A stretch of 64,000 nucleotides of DNA from Straminergon stramineum (Eukaryota > Streptophyta > Bryopsida > Hypnales > Calliergonaceae). The stretch covers positions 27,082,547-27,146,546 of the forward strand of contig OY987263.1 in assembly GCA_963920665.1 (NCBI GenBank), given 5' to 3'. This document shows, piece by piece, positions 23,819 to 37,100 of this stretch. The notes beneath the pieces are model-generated. The model did not search any database, was not told the origin of the DNA, and saw nothing but the letters and a program-made list of their open reading frames with translations. The stretch's first letter is position 1; each line of letters opens with the position of its first letter. The position numbers were made by a program, and so were the translations under genes.

Positions 23819-24745
23819 TTAACCCCTCAAGGACCAAATTTTTTTTGGCAATGCAACTAATTTGGGTAACTCACTACAATTGGAATTTTTTTTATTTGAA
23901 ATTTTCACACAACAGATGGACGAGGTTTTTCTACAAGTCTTCAAAATTTTCATAACTTTAGACTACATGGTTAAAAAGTTATTGTACGATATGTAGTTTC
24001 TTTCTCAACTCAAGTAGTCCGAGTAAATAAAATAAATCACTTTGAAAAACAAATTAAAATTGATTTTTTTTAGATTTATTATACACGTGGAAAACTTTGA
24101 TTCATTCCATTTTGATTAATGAGATGAAAGTTACGAGGAGTTTTAGTTTGGTAGTAGTTATAGATTCTCTATTCTAAAATAAACTTGGAAGTCCTTTATT
24201 TAACTCAATTTTCAATATTTATGGAAAAAAATAAAATCTTATGATGTAGATTATTTATTACAACATTACAACCATTGGAATGGGCATTCTTCAATTCCGT
24301 AACCAAATTCTTAACAATTTTATTAGTAATTTGAACCATTCTCTACTTCTTTCTACAATTCCCATTTTTTCCTGTATGTTGTACAATTCCAAATGATCTG
24401 AAATTTTTCAAGAATGTAGCCAACTTGCCTTGAAGAATGATTCCAAAGAAGCACCAACAACATGGATATTTTTTCATATAAATGTGCCCTTGTGAGGTGT
24501 GATTGCCATGTGTTTTTTCGGAGGGGCCCCTAAAGGATTTTTGTCAATTCAAACCCTAATATCTTGCAATCCACAAAGTGGAAATTTCTGAATTTCTTTT
24601 CACATCTTCTCAAACCAATGTACTAAAAGATCCTATGGTTACACATGTCCAAATTTTTTTTAAAAAGAAGTTTGGTATTTGTACTGGAAATGTCAACTTT
24701 AGAGCATTTTTGGTGAGAATATAGTCAAGGAACTTTAGTGATTAA
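23819..24745. mobile_element. TTAACCCC-ended element, family D copy 1
   Basis: The left end reads TTAACCCCTCAAGGACCAAA and the right end reads ACTTTAGTGATTAA, a degenerate inverted version. The interior aligns with 63234-64000 over at least 750 bp; shared blocks include GGTTAAAAAGTTATTGTA, AACCATTCTCTACTTCTTTC and TTTCAAGAATGTAGCCAAC. The AATATCTTGCAATCCACAAA block also resembles the interior of 58613-59177. No coding capacity. Confidence 0.7.
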
Positions 24746-24829
24746 CCAATGAAAACCAACCATAACAACAAAAGTTGCTTGCATTGAGATTATCCATTCT
24801 ACAAGGAGTGCACACACACCAACTTTGAA

Positions 24830-25060
24830 TTAATCCCAGAAAGACGGGTTGATCATTGTGAAAATCAACCTTTGGAGTATTAAGTGAATCATTTGCTTAA
24901 AAAACCCCAAGAACATTCATTCATTCGAAGTCAAACTATTGTGCAAGACCTTTAACTTCACACAAATTTCCAAAGTTGAACATATGCACTTCTATCCTAC
25001 ATAGAAAGATTCTCTATCATTCATTGGAAACTTAATATCCGCGACATCATTCTAGGGTTA
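24830..25060. mobile_element. Short TTAA-ended MITE, family C copy 3
   Basis: A 231-bp copy, from TTAATCCCAGAAAGACGGG to TCTAGGGTTAA, aligning with 12345-12568 and 19889-20117. It ends about 115 bp upstream of the kinesin start codon, so it probably lies within that gene's promoter or leader region. No separate promoter motif was identified for the kinesin. Confidence 0.65.
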
Positions 25061-25176
25061 ATCATGTTCCATTCAATGATGTTTGAAGGTCATTGCAAAG
25101 CCATTCCATTCATTTTATTTCAGTAAGTTTGCTGGGATTGAATTTGTGAAAAATTTGAGTAGGAAGTTTCAAGAAG

Positions 25177-28100
25177 ATGGGGTATGTAGCGCTCGCAAAC
25201 GAGGAGCCCCTGAGCCGAATTGAGGTGCACCTCCGGATGCGTCCCTCGGCCAAGCCATCCCCAGTGATCCATATTGATTATGAGACGGCCACCGTGCTGG
25301 TGGACGTGGAGAAGAAAAGCGGCGGAGGCCCTCCTCGGACGGTGGTAGAGCAGGTGCCTTACACTCTGGACAGCATTGTGGAGGTCAGTCGTCACAACCC
25401 AATTTTTATTTCTTTTTTGTGTTAGCAATTGAAAGAGGATTCCAATGCTCTAAAGTTTGTGTGTCCTTAGATATTATATGCAAAAGTTATAAGGATTCAA
25501 AAGTATAACCTAAAATGATAACGTGGATATAATATCGTCAATTTCATAGAAGTAGTGCAATTCTATACGCCAAAAAATCATTTCATCTTTGGGGATCAAA
25601 ATATTAGTTCCACTCAAATTGGCACTCAAATTTGCAGCCTTACCCGGGCAGTATACCATTCTTGCAGGCATGGCTCATAGGAACCGTGACATTCTCTCCT
25701 ACTTTTGCAGATGTAGTGAAGAGGCGTCGTGAAATCATTCACCAGAAGTTTCTTGACACTTGGTGCAAAAATGAGTTTTTTTGTTCCGGTAGTTTTCACC
25801 AACCTAAGTGGAATATGACCTCCGGCGTCACTCCCTGGTCACAATATTTGGCACCTGGAATTGCTCCAATTTAATGAGGCTGCCAATATTACCTCCAATT
25901 GCCCTCATTTCACCAAAGATATTCAAAAAAGTGTAGATAACTTGCTCATCAATTCCATAGTGTCACTAACTAAGCATGGAATTCACAGCTCAAGGCCTTC
26001 TATACATTCCATTTTTATTTTCATTCTCGAGCTGTAAAATTCTATATTGCAACCTTTGGATATATTTCTGCAGTGTTTGCTGTTGTTTCCGTTCGAGGTT
26101 AGGGAGCAGGTTAGAGAGGGGTGAGCATCTTCAAAGAAAAATCAGAAATGAATTTCTCACCGAAGTTTGAACATGTTGGAGTTTTTTCAGACAACAAATC
26201 AACAGCGAGTCTATGAACAATGTGTAAAGGCGATGGTGGAGGAGTTTTTGAACGGGTACAATGCCACTATCTTGGCTTACGGTCAAATTGGATCGGGCAA
26301 GACTTTTACAATGACTGGTGACACCAAGGTACCTGAACGCCTTCAGTTTAAGTTAAATGCATCCCACCAAAATAACTGTTGAGAGGAATGCACTCCTGCT
26401 TCTGATCTAATTATGATGTTGTTGATGGTTCTTGAAACAATCTACTTTATATTTTTGAAAATTTTTGTTAGCATTGAGATGTTTGAACTTCCCTCACAAT
26501 TGTTACGAACATTCAGAATGTTCTTTTTTTGATGATGTTTTCTTGTCAACATGTTTCAACTTGGGGTTGCACTAGACTTGCCAATTTTGTCAAATTTGCA
26601 GAATTCCATGACTTGACACATTTCAAGGCCCCCAGCCTGAAACCAATCCTAGTTTTTATAGTTTTGTACCTAACGGTGATGGACATCAATCCTTTGATAA
26701 TGGGTGCCTCAAATTTCGATCCATAGATTTTGTCCTGTACAGACAAAAATAACGGCAACCTTTGAGCTTGACATGCAGTTAAGTTAGAGTTCGTTCATTC
26801 TACGTCCCATATCGAGATCTCAAAGGCCAGAGACTGGGACGCAAAGAGAACATACCCAATTGCGAGGGAAAAGACTTTTAAGTTATGTTATGTACTTGCT
26901 GGGCTACTCTAATGTCAATACCATAGCAAGCAAGGTCTTGTCCTGCATATGCACATTTTCTTGCAGATTCACAACTCTTGCCCAAGTCAAAATACCCAAG
27001 TATTTGTGTAAAATTGAGTATTTGAAGTGCTCTACGTGAGAACCGTCAGTCAGAGGCAGAAATCCGCTGATGAAATGATCAGGAGAATTTTGTGCAGCCG
27101 TCCTCCTGCAGTTTTCGTTGTTGTTGTCATAGGATTGCAATTGGCCAATCGGCCACACTACCTGAGTAGTTTGTTCAATGCTCACCCGGCAAGTTTGCTT
27201 GGGGTGAAGGTTCATGTTCATCGCGGGATTCTACAACGAGCACTTAGTCAGGTCTTTGAGGAGAAGAAAACACATCCGGAGGCCGGGATTGTTGTGAACG
27301 TGTCTTACATGGAAATCTACCAGGAGGTACATATCTACATCCTCCCACGTTGCAATTGCAAATGATATATTTATAATATCCATAAATTAAGTTCAGATTT
27401 GAGCATATTGCAGAATTAATAGTAAGTAAGCGAATAATTATGTTATTCCAACTATCTAACAACTGCAGCCTCACCCATTGTATTGTGGTGACTTTTTGTT
27501 TGTGTTTATCTGCTAAACTGATGGGAGTCGGTGGAAATGAAAATTAAAAAAAACAGACTATGTATGACCTTCTGAACCAAAGAAGCGATGACTTGATGAT
27601 CATTGAGGAGAACGGTCTTGTAGATGTTCGAGGTCTTGTGAGACCCTGCGTCGAAACGGAAGCGCAGGCAATGAAATGGTTCCTTGAAGGGGAGAAAGCA
27701 AGGACATATGGAAATCACGTGTTAAATCAGGTGCCTTGCAATTCTACGCGTTTCAAAATAAAAAAATCTATCAATACTCTAGGCATGCATGGTTCATAGT
27801 GAAACTGGGAATTTAATTTCCGTCCATAAATGATCTTTCGGTTGGACAAAATGTTCGAGACTAATGCTGAAAATAACATCACTTCAACCGTTTCTAAGTA
27901 TTTCAAGGAAGTTGTTATCCATTCACTGAATCTTCAAGAACAAAAATGATCATTTTTGAGCAACTGGAAGATCATTTGGGAAGGGAGGGAATCATATGCT
28001 CTGGATTTTGTTGTTGTTACTGCTTCCCTTATTGATGTTATTTTTTAACTCTCATGTCAGGTTTTCTTTGTGTATCTTTGTTTAGCCTTAAAACATTATG

Positions 28101-31100
28101 TGTGTTTTATTGTATACATCTCAGACTTCAAACATTCTGCTCGCCAGGGTCCTTTCCTCTGGTTCGGTGTACTGTTCTTATTTCAATGGGAATCATCCAT
28201 TTGTTTAAAAAAAAAAAAAAAGACTTCAAACATTCTGTTTAAGGATAAGGATGTGTTTTCTTTTGTACAATCCTTCAGAATATTTTGAAAAGACGGGCTA
28301 AAGAAGTTGAACCAGTCCTAATGGTCAAAAGAGCTATCATATTTCAACTTCCTAACATGGACTTTGTTATATTGATAGAAATTCCCTAATATGGCACTTT
28401 TCAAGGCAGGTTCACTGAAACTTAAATCTACAGCTGTACTAGTGTTTAGAGCTCTGATCGAGCGGTTGCTATATGTCATTGCTTTCACATTCTGAGTCAC
28501 CACACCAATATAACAACAAATTTAAAGTTATCTGTTCAAACAGGATTCCAAGCTCAAAAGAGTTGAGATCCTATGTAAGGCCTCTAGGAAAGAAAAAAAC
28601 CTTGAACCAAGACCCAAAAAACACTTCACCAAAACTAATGCGTGGTTTTCTTGGCCTCGGCCAAAGACCAAATTTTGACGTAGTTTAACCCAACTTCGAA
28701 GTTTTCTGAGCCCAAGTTTGGCAGTAGGTGCAGTCTATGTCTAGAGCGCCCCTTGATATCACTGTCGATTTCAAAGAGAACAAGAAAAAAAGGGCCCATT
28801 GAAATACTATTAATGCACTAAACTTATGCATTCAACTATGGCTTGCCTATTGTGTGTAAATCAAGTCCTTGTGCTTCAATCTACGATAATCACTTTCTAC
28901 CGTAGTATGTACTATATTCACCACCCCAAGGATATATATTGCACTAGCTACCTAAGCCTACATGGCTTAGATAGTAGAACTATCTCCAACAAACTTTTTA
29001 TTTTTTTTAATAAAAAAAACACATGGACACCCCAACAGACTCTTCATTCACGTTGGTCATGCAATTAGAGTTATTGATCCTTCTTTCTTCTATTCACCGG
29101 GTTCCTTTCCCCAACCCTGAATTTGATGCCAAATTTTGACAGCAATCGAGCCGGTCTCATACCATCTTCACTCTCTACATGGAGAGAAAGGTGGGAAGGT
29201 TTCCGACCGAACGTGACATCAGCGTTGCAAAGCTAAATCTTGTGGACTTAGCTGGAGTTGAGCGCTTGAAGAAGACCAATACTGACACTGGAGGTCTCAT
29301 GAGAAGGGAAGCATGCACCATCAACAAGTCCCTCTCTTTCCTTGAGATGGTAAATGTCTGCAAATATTTAATCAAATGGTCTGTTTTCGAAATATAGAGA
29401 TTGGTTTTGATTGTAGTGTTCAAATGTTTTGAAATATGTTTTAGTTCGAGAAAGAGATGTAAGTAAGTAATTCACAAATGTAAAACTATAATCTCATTTG
29501 GGGGATAATTATGTTTTGGATGAATCAAATTTATTCCATATTTTTAAAAACAAAGAATTTCTTGTATATTTTTCAGTATTTATGGTTATGTATGTACTTC
29601 CTTTTGTGAAATTTGAGCAGTTTCATTGGTTGTCTTTCCATTCTGCTTGAACTGAGCATCTGGCTATGAGTGCAGGCAGTGTATGCTCTCCAATTAGGGC
29701 AAGGCTATATCCCATTTCGACAAGGGAAAGCCTCGATACTACTCAAAGAATCTCTTGGTGGAAATTGCAAGACGGTGGTGATAATTTGTGTGTGGCCAGA
29801 AGAGTGTTTTTTGGATGAGACGGTACTAATAATGCCTATACCTTCGAGATTGAACATAATTTTGAGTAAACTAGAACAACCCAAATGTCGTCAATCACCC
29901 AATTCTGACATCTATTAGATCCTCCCATTTGCGTTAGTCATCAACCCATAACCACAATCTTAGCAACCCTTTTAGCATCATGATAATGCACTTGGGGAGG
30001 AGACACATGAGCATGTGGTTTAGCAAATCTGATTGGTAATAGGCATACTTACCTTATACGTGAAGCATTCACCATTGTCAATTTCATATTGAGGTCACTC
30101 TTGTCCAAGAAAAAGAGCTTGTGTGGTCATGTTTGGACTAGGGAACTTGAAAGTAGAGTCTCAGTATGAAAAGTAAGGTTAACGTCAGAGCATCCAAAAC
30201 CAACACATTAGTGTATCCAATTACATTACTATGCAGACAAAGCAATCATTTGAGAACATAAATCTAGGTAGATCACACATAGCTTATCATTTTGGTTATC
30301 ACAAACAATAAGCTATCTATGGTTAACCTAAATTTTTAAGTTCTAAAACGACCACCATGTCTAGAAAGTGACACAATTGGGTACACTGTTGGTTTTGGGT
30401 GCTTCCCAATTTGTAATTTACCAAGCAATGTGGTTCAATGACATAATTGAATGAAAATCTCAAATTATTTAAGTTAAGCACTCCTTGTATCCATCCTTGT
30501 TTATGGATTGATTAGCACTGACAGGCTTTCTGAGCATGCTATCATGTTGTCTGTTTTGTTTCATTTCTCAGACCAACTCATTGCGGTTTGCTCAAAGAGT
30601 GAGGCACCTGAAGACATTCCCTTTCCGCAACAAAAAGTTGGATTGTGCTACTGCCAATTCAAGGTGTGGCATGTGCAACCATGCTGCTGATTGATATTAT
30701 AAATTTGTTCCAAAACTCGATGTAAAATAAGATAATGGGCCCATAATTGAACACTCCCACAATTGTGGACACTCATGTTGTGGACACCAACAGGAGTAAC
30801 CTGTTGTAGGTAAAATTGTAATGGTGGTTGTACATTAAGTTTGTAATGTACACTACCATTTTGTAACTATGCCCATAATGGGCCCATTTATCGTAGTTGC
30901 ATTTTGCTATAACACCTTCAAATTTGTGAAAATGGCAAACTTTAGTGCAATTTGTGTGGTTTCAGTTAAATTGCACTTATTGAAACATGGTTGGCTTAGA
31001 TTGGAGAAGAATGATCATGAAAAGCAATGCAAGACAATAGTTTAACTTGTTATATGGGTCTTCTTGTGGGTCATTTTCTTGATCAACACAATCCATGTTT

Positions 31101-34100
31101 CTACTAGTATTCACTAAGCCTCATTGAAATCTAAAATTTAATCCTATCATAGTTTTTAGAGTTCTTGGCACTTAAAAGTCTTTGTTTTCATAGCTCAAGG
31201 CATTTGAATCTTGCAATTTGCAGCACTCTAAAACACACCATTTTCACAAATATAGTCGTCAATACATTGTTAATGCAATTCCTATCAATTTCTCATTCTC
31301 TTAGTGAATCATTATGTGCTTTTTAAACTACAGACGACATTTATTACAAATTGCAAATCTACAACAAGAAGTTGCTTTGAAAGATGCTTTGCATGGTCGG
31401 CCTGGGGTTTCTATGGACGACTTAACGTAAAGACCTTGTATATTCTCACCTTCATATCACAAACTCTCTAGCATGCACAACTACTTGGATGGAAGTTTTT
31501 GCCAAATTTTGATAGAGAGAAATATAGATGCAATTTAAATCAATATCTACTAGGATTGTCTTATCTAATACAATGACACAACATCTAACATGATGTCTAA
31601 GACATCTAATAGGACTCCTTGTTTGTCTAATAGGTAGATTTTTTAGAATATATCAAAAATATTTGAGAGTGTTTAAGAATATTTGAGATTATTCTACAAG
31701 AACATCTAACATACTTGACACTTGTCTAATAGGACACACAACATTAGATGTCCAATATGACATCTAGTATGGTTTTTTGTCAGACAAGACAATCCTCATA
31801 TCTACATTTCAATCTCTTCACAAACTTTATTTAAAGAATTTTGTCAATGACATAATATGTTTTATTAAAAATATAGCTTTTTAAGTTGATTCAATTTGAG
31901 TATGAGAGTCTCAAATATTCCAAGACTTGTTCACATTAACTCAATGGTAATTGGATGAATGTGGTATTATTATAATTGTAAACACTTGGATGACATTTAG
32001 ATTAAAATTGGATGAAGGTAGATGAAATTTGGATGACAATCATACTATTTCAATTTAAATAGTATAAAAATAGTGTCAACCACATTACATAGATTTTATT
32101 TAAAATATTATAAACTTTAATATTAGAGACTTTTACAAATTCACAAAATTTCTAGAATAGCTTAATCACTAATATTTTGTTATTAGTGATTTATTGTGTG
32201 CCACAATAGTTGATAGAAATTGAAGATTTATTGTGATGCTTTTTGAAAAAAATATAGACAAATAGATATAAAAACATGATATTTTCAATATTGAGTAAGG
32301 TATCTTGAGTTTTTCTTTTGTACATTTGGTACAATAAAAATCATGAGATGATGATATTATCTAATTTTTGAAACATACAAATAAGTTTGACTAATCAACT
32401 TGATTAATAACCAAAGAAAATGGTATTGCAATGGTCAAAGTTGGATACATACAAACTATAAAATCTATTCATATACAAATTTAACTCATTTTTACCAATT
32501 TCATTTTCGTACAAGTCTATTTATTTCAAACATATTTTACAAAGACATAATTTGTTTTAGAAAATAAATGCTTCAAAATAATCTCATTGAATAAATCATA
32601 TTGTTGTAAGCATTTGCACTACAAATACAAGATTACATCATTATGGCCTTTAATGCTCAATTTCATATTTAGAGAAGAAGCAAAAAGAAAATTGAAAGAA
32701 AACATTGAAGAATTTTTGCAAAACGATGAAAGTCTTGAAAGAATTCCCATTGACAATGAGAAACAAGTACTTGATTATATTATTATTTCAATTTTAATAT
32801 ATTTCAATGTGATTATCAAATATTCAGAAATAAGAGTAATTTTATTATATATAAGAGAATTCATTCCTTGAATAAATCTAAATATACAATAATGTGATTT
32901 ATAAAATTTTAGATATTAAGCATAGTTTCTTTGTACTTTTATAAACAATTCAGAAAAAAACATTGTCATTCAACTTGTATTGATCCAATATTGTCTCAAT
33001 TTTGATTTTTTATAGTAGGTGAAAGAAATCTTTTGTCTTTTTAAAGAAGCTCAAGCTCCTTTGAGAGAAGAAGTAAGTATTTGACATCTTGGAAATAAGT
33101 ATATTCTTACTCTTAGATGTTATATTATTTTTTTCTAAAATAAAATGAATAAATAACTATTGTTAAGATACCCCCCTTCTACTCCCCCCCAAATGAGCTA
33201 AAAGACATCGCAATAAAAAAACTTATAAATGTTTATAAATTATAATTAATTTTTAATAAGTAGATTGAAGATTGAAGATTTTTTTTACTAACAAATGAAT
33301 ATAAATATATATTTTTTGAAAAATATAAATTTTTAAGAATATTGAACATCAATTATAGAGAGATGTATAATGGGAGATAGAACTTAAGTATTTCAATTAT
33401 GAAGAGAAATTCCCATCTACTTCATGACATAGATACCTTTAGGTAGGTATAGATAACTACGAAGGAGAACCCACTAATTGAAAGAAGGATTTTTAACACC
33501 TCCTAGAGCACTAGTTTGAAGGCACAATTGAATTTCAAAGGCACCTACATACCAAGCTTTCTATTACACAGTTCAAAAGGCCCATATAGGCACCATTGTA
33601 TCAAATTCAAAATGGTCTACTATCCTTGTTCACCTTGTTGTGCACTACATGCTTTGATGATAGACTCTTAGCTTGCCCTTTGTACAATGTTGATGCTCAA
33701 CAATGGTATGTCAATGTTAGTATCAATGCAAGGGGGGTAAGTAGGCTCTTTTAGCAGTGTATATTGTGATGAATTTTTTTGGTTGTACATATAGCTCACT
33801 CATTAGATCTAGTAGTTGCATCAAATATGAATCATAATGGTAGATAACAATCACTCAATTTACCTATGATTTTAACAAATAAAGTGCTTGGTGTGCATAT
33901 CTTAGTTCAACAAATTGTAAACTCAATCTACATTAGAGTTTACTGCAAACCCTAGTGTGCATCAACAAATATCAAGTTGATATGTATTATGAGCAATAAC
34001 CCTTGTGTACATTATGAATAGTATTTTGATGAGCATAACAAATAATAAGTATGTCAACTACGCATTACAAGCAATATGTGTAGTACATGTACATCTCAAA

Positions 34101-37100
34101 CAATGAACCAAATGCAATTGCATTTCAAACAATAAACTTGTTGTTGCATCATGTGTCATTTATTTGTTGCATTGGCTTCATATGACAAACAATATTTGAT
34201 ATCCATAACCCAAAACATCAAACCAAAACCTATTTCTTGTCAACAATTTAAAGTAAGGTGAATTGTTAGAAATGAAGCACATTAATATTGTATAGAATGT
34301 CGTAAGCCAAAGTAAACACATGCACTATAGATACCAAAATTTATTGTAAGACAATATGCTATGAAAATTGCTAGTTTCTTCTATATAGGCTATTCGGGTT
34401 TCAAACCCTTCTCTATTAGTGACCTTTTAATGACACATAGGAAGGTTTTTCTAGATATGAATTAGTAAGACTTATTTTGCCTTCCAGTGATGTTCCTGAA
34501 ATTTCTTATGACAACCCAATATTTTACAAAAAAAACATATTTATAATTTAATTTAAGACACAACTATCAAACTTAATAAAAAAAATATTCATAGTAAAAT
34601 ATTATATGCATAAAATCCTTTGATATAAAATAGTGATATAAATTATCTTTTAAATGAAAATTAGAAAATAAATATTATATGTACCAATTTGTCTTTAATA
34701 CATGAAATTTGTAGTATGAGAGAATTCTTCATGAATATGGTATTCTTCCACCCCCAACAAAAGCACCACTAGAAGAAGTTGGTGTTGGTGAATTAACTAT
34801 TCATGTAAGCTTCAATTATGATAAAAGTTGAAAACTTTATTATATAAAAATTATAATTATCTAAGATGTGATAAAATGTTTGGTATTTTGATGCATCATG
34901 AAAATGAAACTATAGATAAAAACACAAATTCATCATTCTAAATTTATTTTTTCTAATCACAATAATGAACATTGTGTGAATTATTTTAATATTTCATAAA
35001 AAATATCATGATAAAAATTTTAGGAAAAAATAAACTTTCAAAATATAAATTTTTCATTAAATTTTTATCACTTCTTTAATTTTTTTTAATATAGTATTAT
35101 CTTTTCAAAAAATATTTTGAAATATATTAAAAGAAAATTTGCATACAAAATAAATTAGTCTTAGGATTGAAAGCCCTAACAACACTTGCAATCTTTTTTG
35201 GTAAATTGCTTGTATAGTATACCATTGCAATGCCAAACTACAATGTTTGTAGATTTTTGAAATATAAAAGAATTGATAAAATACTTCCAAGATATCTAAC
35301 ATTTTAACATAATAAGTAGGCTTGTGCAAAAAAATTAATTTTCTGATATTTTGATTTAATTTTCTATAAATTTAAAAAATATAAAATTATTTTTCGATTC
35401 TATATAAGTATTTGAATAGAAACTTAAAAATAGGATGGTTGATTAAACTTCAATAAGTACTTGGAATGAATATCTTATTATAACTTAAAATATTTGGATA
35501 CATGTAAGAAATCTTGAAATCAAAACTTTTTTATTATATTTAGACAACTTGTTATAATATAGATTTTAATCAATTGCAATATTGTATTATCATATACAAA
35601 AATAAATAATTTTTTGGATAATAAACATCATTAGGGTTTCCATGTGGGTATTGCTCCACCCCTTGCAAGACCACATCATCCACAAGTCCCACAAAAATGG
35701 AATGAAGATGAAAAGCGTTGTGGTCTAACTACGTTAGATTACAAAGAAGAAGATCCACAAGAAGATGTTTGGGAATCTGGAAGTATAGATAGAAATGATG
35801 TATTGCTTTAATAAAGTTTGAAGTGCAATTTCAAAACATGTTTTTAATGAACTTACTTAAATATATTATAATGATTTAAATAGACATGTATCAATGAAAA
35901 TGTAAGTTTTTTACACATTACATCTTTTATGGAAAGATTCCAACCTAAAAACAATTGGATTCAATAATCAAATCAATTGTTTCTTAGAAATTATTATATT
36001 TTTATGATTTACTTATTTATATTTATTGAAACAATTGGCAAAACGCCATTGCATTATATTTATAATTTAACTACAGGCTTTTCAAGAATATAAACATACA
36101 AATGCTGAAGGACAAGAACAAGAAGCTATGATAAAAGTAAAATTGATTGAATTGAAGTAAGTAAGCTAGCAAAAGATAGATATTGTTGATTTCATATAAA
36201 ATACTCACATTTTATGTAATCTACTTTCAAACATGTTACTTTGATTGGATTGATAATGATGTCATGAATTTTTTAAATGTCATTTTTAGAAAATCAAGTA
36301 TATTAAAATAATTATCACATAAGATGGAACATTGAATTTTATTAATTTATTAAACCGGATTATTATATACAACCAAAAAATAAATTTGAATTTTTTTAAT
36401 ATAGATAAATTTTGAATAATTTTATTTGGACAAATATATGTTTTGATAATTGAATAGAACAAAAAAACAGTATACAAGAGACCTTTGCGAAACATGTAAC
36501 GATATGAGATATGAAATACTAACTATAAAAGTAATATATTATTATTTTTTAAATCATCATTTTTCAATTTAATATTATGTGATTATGGTATAAAAATTGA
36601 TATTAATAATATGAAATTATTGAATAGGAGTTTTAAACTTTTATACAATGATATTTTCAATTTGCATGGAAAGCTCTAAATATTGATTAGTACATACACA
36701 AGTAATAGAATTAATATACTTTATGTATAAAAAAAACTTTTATTTATTTAAAAAATTAAGAATGTACTCATTTTGAATGTATTGTCTATTGTTGTCTTTT
36801 GGAATTATAGAGAATTTTGAATGAAAAACGTGGAACTAAAGAGTTTGAAATGGATATTGATAATAGCAAAACTAATTTGTATAAGAGGTTGATAACTTTG
36901 TAAAAGTATTCTTAAGATTTATTATATTATATTTTAATGAAAAATACATCTAACATGAAAAAATATTTTCATAATAGAAATCAAAATTTTAAGAATAAAA
37001 ATATAAATTATGTATTTGTTCGATTAATAGATTTTTTAATACATTTCTAAGAGAATCTTCTAACTCATTAAAATGGCAATTTACAAAAGCAATTTTATGA

